Part shown: piece after piece, positions 29,860-36,441 of the stretch | How positions within the stretch are numbered: the first letter of the stretch is position 1 | How the letters are laid out: each line of letters begins with the position of its first letter | Origin: Pseudomonas citronellolis | GTDB lineage: Bacteria > Pseudomonadota > Gammaproteobacteria > Pseudomonadales > Pseudomonadaceae | Direction: 5' to 3' | Length of the DNA stretch: 38,047 nucleotides | NCBI RefSeq assembly: GCF_029335315.1 | Contig: NZ_JARJLT010000400.1 | Location: 1 to 38,047 of the forward strand | Position numbers and translations under genes: made by a program | Notes under the pieces: generated by a model | What the model was told of the DNA's origin: nothing | Databases searched by the model: none | The model's input: the letters and a program-made list of their open reading frames with translations, nothing else

Positions 29860-31044
29860 TTAGAGGAAGAAGTCCGTGGAGTCCGCGCCCATGCTCACGC
29901 CGCCGAGGTTCCAGGCGTACTTCGCCGGGCTGTTGGCGACGTGCGCGCGGCCGGTGTGGATGTCGCGGAAGGCGCGGTTGATCGGGTGTTCGCGGAAGAT
30001 CGTCGAGGCGCCGCTGTTGAACATCAGCGCGCCGGCGGCGCGGGCGCAGCGGTCGGCGACCAGGGCCGAGTCGTAACGCATCTTCACCCGCTCGGGCATG
30101 CTCAGGGCCGCGCCGTCGCGGGCGCGCTGGAGCATCAGCTCGAAGTTGCGCAGCAGCACGGTGCGGCACTCGTCGACGCAGACCATGGCGTCGGCCAGGG
30201 CCTGCTGGGCGCCGGGGTCCTGGCCCATCTTGCGGCCGTCGTTGACGCCGACGCGGGCGCGGTTGTGCTCGATGAAGCAGTCCACCGCGCCCTGCAGCGC
30301 GCCGATGGCCGAGGAGGACACCGCGCGGACGAAGATCTGCCCGAACGGCAGGCGGAACAGCGGGGCGTCGTTCACCGCGTTGCCCGGGCTGTTCTGCATG
30401 AAGCCGTCGAGGGCGCGGTGGGTGCGGTACTCGGGGACGAAGGCGTCTTCCACCAGCACATCGTGGGAGCCGGTGGCTTCCAGGCCCATCACGTTCCAGT
30501 TGTCGAGCACCTGGTAGTCGCCGCGCGGCACCAGGAAGGTGCGGTAGTCAGGCGCGCCGCCCGCCTCGCTAGGCGGCACCAGGGCACCGAGGAAGGCCCA
30601 CTGGCAATGCTGGCTGCCGCTGGAGAAGCCCCAGCGCCCGGACAGGCGGAAGCCGCCCTCCACCGGGGTGACCTTGCCCACAGGCATGTACGAGGAAGAG
30701 ATCAGCACGCTGGAATCCTCGCCCCACACATCCTGCGCGGCGCGGTCGTCGAACAGCGCCAGCTGCCAGTTGTGGATGGCCACCACGCCGAGCACCCAGG
30801 CCGAGGACATGCAGCCTTCGGCGAGGGTCATCTGCACCTCGAAGAAGTCCTTCGGCTCCAGCTCGTAGCCCTCCCAGCGCGCCGGCTGGAGGATGCGGAA
30901 GAAGCCGGCGGCGTGGAAATCGCGGATCGTCTCCTCGGGCAGGCGGCCCTGGCGGGCGGCGTCGGCGGCGCGTTCGCGCAGCACCGGCACCAGTTCGCGG
31001 GCGCGCTGGCGGAGGCGCTGACGGATCAGTTCCTGGTCGAGCAT
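29860..31044 (-). CDS. HsaA-like flavin-dependent monooxygenase (acyl-CoA dehydrogenase fold)
   Basis: A 394-residue group D flavin monooxygenase. The acyl-CoA dehydrogenase-type fold starts LRERAADAARQGRLPEETIRDFHAAGFFRILQPARWEGYEL and continues with MSSAWVLGVVAIHNWQLALF, RLSGRWGFSSGSQHCQWAFLGALV and NVMGLEATGSHDV. Length and layout match HsaA, which ortho-hydroxylates the phenolic seco-steroid using reduced flavin from HsaB. The HsaB-like gene is divergent and adjacent, so these are probably partners. AGGAGA before the ATG at 31044 fixes the start. A dibenzothiophene (DszC)-type or other phenol hydroxylase is the main alternative. Confidence 0.82.
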   Translation of the reverse strand: MLDQELIRQRLRQRARELVPVLRERAADAARQGRLPEETIRDFHAAGFFRILQPARWEGYELEPKDFFEVQMTLAEGCMSSAWVLGVVAIHNWQLALFDDRAAQDVWGEDSSVLISSSYMPVGKVTPVEGGFRLSGRWGFSSGSQHCQWAFLGALVPPSEAGGAPDYRTFLVPRGDYQVLDNWNVMGLEATGSHDVLVEDAFVPEYRTHRALDGFMQNSPGNAVNDAPLFRLPFGQIFVRAVSSSAIGALQGAVDCFIEHNRARVGVNDGRKMGQDPGAQQALADAMVCVDECRTVLLRNFELMLQRARDGAALSMPERVKMRYDSALVADRCARAAGALMFNSGASTIFREHPINRAFRDIHTGRAHVANSPAKYAWNLGGVSMGADSTDFFL

Positions 31045-31146
31045 CTTGTTGTTCTCCTGTGATCGCCCCGCGCGGGGGCTGCGCTCGGTCCCCGGCACGG
31101 CGGCCGGGGGCTTCGCGGGCATTTGGCAACGCCCGCGCGGCGCCCG

Positions 31147-31164
31147 CATCCCACAAACGGACCA
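31147..31164 (-). promoter_or_regulatory. Degenerate TAGTCC element before the HsaA-like gene
   Basis: On the minus strand this reads TGGTCCGTTTGTGGGATG. It is the weakest of the six copies (the right half-site is GTGG), but the spacing to CCAAAT, a good -10-like hexamer, is again exactly 20 bases. It forms a divergent pair with the copy at 31187. Confidence 0.5.
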
Positions 31165-31186
31165 TATGCCGCGGCGCCGCGCCGAC

Positions 31187-31204
31187 TAGTCCCCTCGGAC
31201 GATG
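31187..31204 (+). promoter_or_regulatory. TAGTCC element before the HsaB-like gene
   Basis: TAGTCCCCTCGGACGATG with an exact GTCC-N4-GGAC. CAGAAT, a good -10, begins exactly 20 bases after it; the ATG of the flavin reductase is 63 bases after the element. Confidence 0.75.
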
Positions 31205-31267
31205 TTGGGCCCCCCGGGCGGCCACAGAATTCATCGCACAACAACGACAACCGCGAGGCCCCGTGCG

Positions 31268-31786
31268 ATGAACCAGGACACTCTGAAAGCCGACATGCTC
31301 CAGGCCATGCGCCGGCTCGCCAAGTCGGTGACCATCATCACCACCAGTGACGGCCAGGAGCGTTTCGCCATGTCCGCCACCGCCGTGGACTCGCTCTCCA
31401 CCGAGCCGCCGTCGCTGCTCATCTGCGTGAACCAGACCGCCTCGCTGCACCGCGTGCTGGAGGCCGGCGCCGACTTCTGCGTGAACATCCTCGGCCAGGA
31501 ACAGGAGTACCTGTCGCACCTGTGCAGCGGCCCGGTGAAGGGCGAGGGACGTTTCGCCAGCGGCGACTGGCGCACCTCCGCGTGCGGCGTGCCGTACCTG
31601 GCCGACGCCCAGTCCAGCGTGATCTGCGAACAGGACGGGCGCTTCACCTACGGCACCCACACGGTGTTCATCGGGCGCATCCGCGAGATTCGCAACAGCC
31701 CGCAGATCACCCCGCTGATCTACGTGAACGGCATCTACACCACTTCGGTCGCCGTGCAGGCGCCGAGCGTGGCGGCGGCGGGGTGA
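31268..31786 (+). CDS. HsaB-like flavin reductase
   Basis: A 172-residue flavin reductase of the FMN-binding split-barrel type. It would reduce FMN or FAD with NAD(P)H and feed free reduced flavin to a monooxygenase. Family blocks are MRRLAKSVTIITTSDGQERFAMSATAVDSLSTEPPSLLICVNQTASLHRVLEAG and FCVNILG, with GIYTTSV near the end. ATG at 31268 begins MNQDTLKADMLQAM. GAGG lies about ten bases upstream. It is divergent to the HsaA-like gene and first in the plus-strand unit; its stop overlaps the start of KstD-like 2 (TGATG). Confidence 0.87.
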   Translation: MNQDTLKADMLQAMRRLAKSVTIITTSDGQERFAMSATAVDSLSTEPPSLLICVNQTASLHRVLEAGADFCVNILGQEQEYLSHLCSGPVKGEGRFASGDWRTSACGVPYLADAQSSVICEQDGRFTYGTHTVFIGRIREIRNSPQITPLIYVNGIYTTSVAVQAPSVAAAG

Positions 31787-33453
31787 TGGCCATGAGTGCG
31801 ACCCACGGCATAGCGCCGCTGCGCCTCGGCGCCGACGCCAAGCCGCAGTGGCACGCGGAGACCGACCTGCTGGTGGTCGGCTTCGGCGGCGCCGGCGCCT
31901 GCGCCGCCCTGGAGGCCCGCGAGCGCGGCCTGCAGGTGCTGGCCCTGGACCGCTTCACCGGCGGCGGCGCCACCGCGCGCAGCGGCGGGGTGGTCTACGC
32001 CGGCGGCGGTACGCCGCAACAGCGGCAGGCCGGCTACGCCGACGACCCCGAGACGATGTTCACCTACCTGCGCGAGGAGGTCGGCGAGGCGGTGCAGCCG
32101 GAGACCCTGCGCGACTTCTGCGAGCGCAGCGTCGAGCAGCTGGCCTGGCTGGAACGCCAGGGCGCGCGCTACGAAGGCAGCGTGCCGCTGCAGAAGACCT
32201 CCTACCCCAGCGACCGCTACTACCTGTACTACTCCGGCAACGAGCCGGTGCCGGCCTACGCCAGCCTGGCCAAGCCGGCGCCGCGCGGGCATCGCACCAA
32301 GGGCAGCGGCATGTCCGGTTTCGCGCTGTTCAGCGCGTTGCGCGCGTCGGCGCGGGCCAAGGGCGTGCAGCTGTACAGCCAGTGCGAAGTGCGCCGGCTG
32401 GTGCAGGATGCCAGCGGCGCGGTGGTCGGCGTGGAGGCCTGGCGCCTGCCGCCGGGCAGCGCCGCCGCGCGTCGCCATGCCTGGCTGGGGCGCCTGGCCA
32501 CGGCCATCCACCCCTACGCGCCGCCGCTGGCCGAGCGCCTGACCGCCGCGCTGCGGCGCATCGAGGCGCGCGATGCCCAGCCCATCCTGCTGCGCGCGCG
32601 CAAGGGCGTACTGCTCAGCGCCGGCGGCTTCGTGTTCAACCGCGAGATGCTCGCCGAGCACGCGCCGCAGTACCTCGACGGGCTGCCGCTGGGCACGCCG
32701 GGCTGCGACGGCAGCGGCATCCGCCTGGGCCTCGGCGTCGGCGCCGCCACCCGGCGCCTGGACAAGGTCAGCGCCTGGCGCTTCATCAACCCGCCGCTGG
32801 CCTGGGCCCGCGGGGTGATCGTCAACGCCGACGGCGAGCGCTACTGCAACGAGGAGGTGTACGGCGCCAAGCTCGGCCACGCGATGGTGGAAGAGCAGGG
32901 CGGCCGCGCCATCCTGGTGCTCGACCGCAACCTGCTGCGCGAGTCGCTGCGCCAGGTCGGGCCGGGCAAGGTGTGGTCGTTTCAGCGCCTGCCGGTGCTG
33001 CTCAACCTGCTGTTCAACCGCCGTCGCGGCGACAGCCCGGAACAACTGGCGCGCACCCTGGGCATGCCGCCGCAGAACCTGCGCCGGACCCTGGAGGAAT
33101 ACAGCCGGGCGGCGCGCGGCGAACACACCGACGCCTTCGGCAAGTCGCCAGCGATGCTCGCCGACCTCGACGACGGGCCCTGGTATGCCCTGGACCTGTC
33201 CTTCGCCAGCAAGCTCTACCCGTGCCCGGCGATCACCCTCGGCGGGCTGCGCGTGTGCGAACGCAGCGGCCGCGTGCTGGACGCCGCCGGGCAGCCGATC
33301 GCCGGGCTGTACAGCGCCGGACGCAACGCCGTGGGCGTCGCTTCCAACCTCTACGTGTCGGGCCTGTCCATCGCCGACTGCGTGTATTCCGGCCGCCGCG
33401 CCGCCGCCCACGCGGCGACCCAGGCGCACGCCGCCACCCCCGAAACCGCCTGA
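31786..33453 (+). CDS. FAD-dependent KstD/fumarate reductase-type flavoprotein (KstD-like 2)
   Basis: A 555-residue flavoprotein. The FAD motif is DLLVVGFGGAGACAALEARERGLQ (about 26-48) with DRFTGGGATARSGGVVYAGGG after it, and GLYSAGRNAVGVASNLYVSGLSIAD closes the FAD domain. It is of the same superfamily as KstD-like 1 but lacks its YPGAG block, with LYVSGLS at that place, so the reaction or substrate should differ; ene-reductase, delta-4- or delta-1-dehydrogenase are all open. The ATG at 31786 overlaps the flavin reductase stop (TGATG) and is followed by a second in-frame ATG at 31792. It is followed after 12 bases by SDR-C. Confidence 0.8.
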   Translation: MAMSATHGIAPLRLGADAKPQWHAETDLLVVGFGGAGACAALEARERGLQVLALDRFTGGGATARSGGVVYAGGGTPQQRQAGYADDPETMFTYLREEVGEAVQPETLRDFCERSVEQLAWLERQGARYEGSVPLQKTSYPSDRYYLYYSGNEPVPAYASLAKPAPRGHRTKGSGMSGFALFSALRASARAKGVQLYSQCEVRRLVQDASGAVVGVEAWRLPPGSAAARRHAWLGRLATAIHPYAPPLAERLTAALRRIEARDAQPILLRARKGVLLSAGGFVFNREMLAEHAPQYLDGLPLGTPGCDGSGIRLGLGVGAATRRLDKVSAWRFINPPLAWARGVIVNADGERYCNEEVYGAKLGHAMVEEQGGRAILVLDRNLLRESLRQVGPGKVWSFQRLPVLLNLLFNRRRGDSPEQLARTLGMPPQNLRRTLEEYSRAARGEHTDAFGKSPAMLADLDDGPWYALDLSFASKLYPCPAITLGGLRVCERSGRVLDAAGQPIAGLYSAGRNAVGVASNLYVSGLSIADCVYSGRRAAAHAATQAHAATPETA

Positions 33454-33465
33454 AGGAAAACAAGC

Positions 33466-34221
33466 ATGAATCGAGTACAAGGCAAGGTCTGCATCGTCAC
33501 CGGCGCGGCCAGCGGCATCGGCCGCGAGGACGCCCTGCTGCTGGCCGCCGAGGGCGCCCGCGTGGTGCTCACCGACCTCAACGAGGACGCCGGCCGCGCC
33601 CTGGCCGCGCAGATCGGCGGCGACGCCCTGTTCATCCGCCACGACATCGCCAGTGAAAGCGACTGGCAGCACGTGGTGAAGACCACCCTGGAGCGCTTCG
33701 GCCGCCTCGACGTGCTGGTCAACAACGCCGCCATCCTGGCCATGGCCAGCATCGAGGACACCAGCCTGGAGCTGTGGCGCAAGGTGCAGACGGTCAACGG
33801 CGAGGGCTACTTCCTCGGCTGCAAGTACGCCATCGCGGCGATGAAGGAAAACGGCGGCGGCTCCATCGTCAACATGTCCTCGGTGGCCGCGCTGGGCGGC
33901 ATGCCGGCCTTCTGCGCCTACTCGGCGTCGAAGGGCGCGGTGGCCGCGATGACCCGCTCCATCGCCCTGCACTGCAAGCAGCAGGGCTACCGCATCCGCT
34001 GCAACAGCGTGCACCCGGACGGCGTCAACACGCCCATGACCCAGGCCCTGGCCGGCGGCCAGGCGATTCCCCAGGAGGCCCTGGACGCCGACCCGATGAA
34101 CCGCATGTGCGCGCCGCGCGATATCGCCAACGTGGTGCTGTTCCTGGCCTCGGACGAGTCGCGCTTCATCAACGGCGCCGAAATCCGCGTGGACAACGCG
34201 CAGCTGATCAGCGGCATCTGA
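33466..34221 (+). CDS. Short-chain dehydrogenase/reductase (SDR-C)
   Basis: A 251-residue classical SDR: TGAASGIGREDALLLAAEG cofactor motif, LTDLNED with an acidic residue after the second strand (favouring NAD+), NNAA, SSVAALGGMPAFCAYSASK with catalytic Tyr-x3-Lys, and a C-terminal NGAEIRVDNAQLISGI instead of the usual VDGG. The resemblance is to hydroxysteroid and cyclohexanol dehydrogenases of the family. GGAA stands seven bases before the ATG. It is third in the plus-strand unit between KstD-like 2 and the ferredoxin reductase. Confidence 0.86.
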   Translation: MNRVQGKVCIVTGAASGIGREDALLLAAEGARVVLTDLNEDAGRALAAQIGGDALFIRHDIASESDWQHVVKTTLERFGRLDVLVNNAAILAMASIEDTSLELWRKVQTVNGEGYFLGCKYAIAAMKENGGGSIVNMSSVAALGGMPAFCAYSASKGAVAAMTRSIALHCKQQGYRIRCNSVHPDGVNTPMTQALAGGQAIPQEALDADPMNRMCAPRDIANVVLFLASDESRFINGAEIRVDNAQLISGI

Positions 34222-34233
34222 CGGAGCGAAGCG

Positions 34234-35301
34234 ATGGGCACAGCGCAGACCCTGGCGCCGCAAGCGGCGCCGACCGCCGGCGGCGGCTTCCGCCTGGAGG
34301 TCGCCGAGGTGATCGAGGAAACCGCCGACGCGCGTTCGCTGGTGCTGCGCGTGCCGGCGGAACTGGCCGGGCGCTTCGCCTACCGCGCCGGGCAGTTCCT
34401 GGGGTTCCGCGTGAACGTCGGCGGCAAGCGCCTGAGCCGTTGCTACTCGATGTCCAGCGCCCCGGCGCTGGACGGGGAACTGCGGGTCACGGTCAAGCGC
34501 GTCGCCGGTGGCCGGGTGTCGAACTGGATGAACGACAGCGTGCGCCCCGGCGACGTCCTGGAGGTGCTGCCGCCGGCCGGGCACTTCCACCTGGGCACCG
34601 ATGAGCGCGACCTGCTGCTGTTCGGCGGCGGCTCGGGGATCACCCCGGTGTTCTCGATCCTCCGCGAGGCCCTGGCCAGCCGCGCCTGCCGCATCCGCCT
34701 GGTGTACGCCAACCGCGACAGCGCGTCGGTGATCTTCCGCGACGCCCTGCGCGAGCTGGTGCGCGAACACGGCGAGCGCCTGCAGGTGCTGCACGTGCTG
34801 GACGAGCTGCAGGGCTTCCTGCGCGGCAGCGATGTGCGCCACCTGCTGCGCGGCTGGGAAGACGCCGAATGCTTCATCTGCGGGCCGGGGCCGTTCATGG
34901 ATACCGTGGAAGGCAGCCTGCGCGAGGCGGGGGTCGAGCCGGGGCGCATCCATGTCGAACGCTTCGTCTCGCCGGCCGACCCGGACGAACCGGTGATGGG
35001 CGAAGCGAGCGCCGACGCAGTCGCCGTGGAAAGCCTGGTGGTGGCCCTGGACGGCGCCGAGCACCAGGTGCCCTGCGCGCCGGGCGAGACGCTGCTGGAA
35101 AGCTGCCGCAAGGCCGGTCTGGCGCCGCCGGCGTCCTGCGAGGAAGGCTACTGCGGCGCCTGCATGTGCCAGGTGGAGCGTGGCGAGGTGCTGTTGCCGC
35201 GCAACGATGTGCTCAGCGCGGCCGAACTGGCCGACGGCTGGACCCTGGCCTGCCAGGGCCGCGCCGGCAGCCGCGAGGTGCGCGTGCGCTTCCCGGATTG
35301 A
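34234..35301 (+). CDS. KshB-like ferredoxin-NAD(P)H reductase with C-terminal 2Fe-2S domain
   Basis: A 355-residue electron-transfer protein. An FAD domain (RCYSMSSAP), an NAD(P)H domain (LLLFGGGSGITPVFSIL) and a C-terminal plant-type 2Fe-2S domain with the ligands in CEEGYCGACMC and a last Cys near TLACQG (C-x4-C-x2-C-x29-C) follow in order. This is the layout of KshB, PaaK and Hmp-like reductases, which pass electrons to a Rieske or di-iron oxygenase. No such oxygenase is encoded here. GGAG precedes the ATG. It is last in the four-gene unit, 12 bases after SDR-C, with a strong terminator downstream. Confidence 0.88.
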   Translation: MGTAQTLAPQAAPTAGGGFRLEVAEVIEETADARSLVLRVPAELAGRFAYRAGQFLGFRVNVGGKRLSRCYSMSSAPALDGELRVTVKRVAGGRVSNWMNDSVRPGDVLEVLPPAGHFHLGTDERDLLLFGGGSGITPVFSILREALASRACRIRLVYANRDSASVIFRDALRELVREHGERLQVLHVLDELQGFLRGSDVRHLLRGWEDAECFICGPGPFMDTVEGSLREAGVEPGRIHVERFVSPADPDEPVMGEASADAVAVESLVVALDGAEHQVPCAPGETLLESCRKAGLAPPASCEEGYCGACMCQVERGEVLLPRNDVLSAAELADGWTLACQGRAGSREVRVRFPD

Positions 35302-35343
35302 AACGAGTTGTTCTCGAGTGTGGGGCTGTGCCGCCCCATTTGC

Positions 35344-35369
35344 AGCCCGGCTTCGGCCGGGCTTTTTTT
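35344..35369 (+). terminator. Rho-independent terminator after the KshB-like gene
   Basis: AGCCCGGC, TTCG loop, GCCGGGCT, then a run of seven T. A strong intrinsic terminator 43 bases past the stop; it separates the four-gene unit from the SDR/ligase unit. Confidence 0.92.
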
Positions 35370-35545
35370 GCCCTCGGGAAGACGCGACTGTCCTGCCGGC
35401 CGCATCGAAGCGCTTGTCGCAGGACGGGGTGAGCTGGCGAACACCACTGGCGAACACCATAGGGGGGCGGCGATGGGTATCGCTGCGCTCAACGCCATCC
35501 TGCGGGGCGTTGCGGTTGCGCACGGAGCGGGGCTTGCGTCGTGGC

Positions 35546-35563
35546 TAGTCCCATTGGACGATC
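35546..35563 (+). promoter_or_regulatory. TAGTCC element before the SDR-D gene
   Basis: TAGTCCCATTGGACGATC with GTCC-N4-GGAC. TAGACT (35584-35589), a good -10, begins exactly 20 bases after it, and the ATG of SDR-D is 69 bases after the element. Confidence 0.75.
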
Positions 35564-35631
35564 TCCCGCCGCCGGGGCCTCGCTAGACTCCGGCGCACGG
35601 CAAACCGACAACAACAAGCAGAGGTGTGCGA

Positions 35632-36378
35632 ATGAATCGACTGCAAGGCAAGGTCGCGGTGGTTACCGGCGCGGCATCGGGTATCGGGCTGGCCTGCGCG
35701 CGCCTGTTCGCAGCGGAAGGCGCCCAGGTGGTGGGGCTGGACGTGGGCCAGGCGCCGGCGGAGTTCCCCGGCCTGTTCATGGCCCTGGACGTGCGCGACG
35801 AGAACAACGTGCAGCAGGTGATGGGCGAGGTGGTTTCGCGCCACGGCCGCCTCGACGTGCTGGTCAACGCCGCCGGCGTCGCCAGCCAGGGCAGCGTCAC
35901 CAGCTCGCCCACCAGCGAATGGCAGCGGGTGCTGGACATCAACCTCACCGGCAGCATGCTGACCAGCAAGCACGCCCTGCCGCAGATGGTCGAGCAGCGC
36001 GGCGGCTCGATCATCAACATCGGCTCGATCTTCGGCCTGCAGGGCTGCGACGGCAACACCGCCTACAACGTCGCCAAGGGCGGCATCAACCAGCTGACCC
36101 GCTCCATGGCCATCGACTACGGCTACGCCAACGTGCGGGTCAACGGCCTGTGCCCCGGGCTGATCGAGACACCGATGACGCAGATGGTCCGCGAGCAGGA
36201 GGCCTTCCACGCCTACTTCGCCTCGCAGCACATGCTGTGCCGCGCCGGGCAGCCGGAGGAAGTGGCCAAGGTGGCGCTGTTCCTCGCCTCGGACGATGCC
36301 TCCTTCGTCAGCGGGCAGATGATCGCCGTCGACGGCGGCTTCTCCGCCGGCCGCCGCTTCGCGCCGCCGCCGGCCTGA
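35632..36378 (+). CDS. Short-chain dehydrogenase/reductase (SDR-D)
   Basis: A 248-residue classical SDR: TGAASGIGLACARLFAAEG cofactor motif, GLDVG with an Asp after the second strand (favouring NAD+), NAAG, GSIFGLQGCDGNTAYNVAK with catalytic Tyr-x3-Lys, VNGLCPGLIETPM and the C-terminal VDGGFSAGRRF. The ATG at 35632 has GAGGT about seven bases upstream; a GTG at 35626 would add two residues. First in a unit with the FadD3-like ligase (63-base gap) and preceded by the shared promoter element. It could oxidise a hydroxyl on the ring system or on a side chain. Confidence 0.86.
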   Translation: MNRLQGKVAVVTGAASGIGLACARLFAAEGAQVVGLDVGQAPAEFPGLFMALDVRDENNVQQVMGEVVSRHGRLDVLVNAAGVASQGSVTSSPTSEWQRVLDINLTGSMLTSKHALPQMVEQRGGSIINIGSIFGLQGCDGNTAYNVAKGGINQLTRSMAIDYGYANVRVNGLCPGLIETPMTQMVREQEAFHAYFASQHMLCRAGQPEEVAKVALFLASDDASFVSGQMIAVDGGFSAGRRFAPPPA

Positions 36379-36441
36379 GCCATTCGCCAGCGGGCCGGCC
36401 GCGCGCCGGCCCATTCCGCTATCGTTCGCGAGTTTCCCGCC

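Larger units (their letters stand above)
35302..35631. other. 330-base intergenic region with terminator, repeats and promoter
   Basis: From left to right this holds the terminator at 35344, a tandem 12-base repeat (TGGCGAACACCA twice, one base apart, 35442-35466), a REP-like remnant GATGGGTATCGCTGCGCTCAA around 35472-35492, and the TAGTCC element and -10 for the next gene. No gene is seen in it. Confidence 0.6.

Noticed and set aside
31103-31149. N-terminal extension of the HsaA-like protein to 31149
   Set aside because: The extra residues do not resemble the family, and AGGAGA lies just before the ATG at 31044; the extension would also cover the promoter region.
31735-35523. 1262-codon open frame on the minus strand
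   Set aside because: It runs antisense across the flavin reductase, KstD-like 2, SDR-C and the ferredoxin reductase. Its composition (runs of A, G, V, H, Q) is that of antisense shadow frames in high-GC DNA, with no domain.
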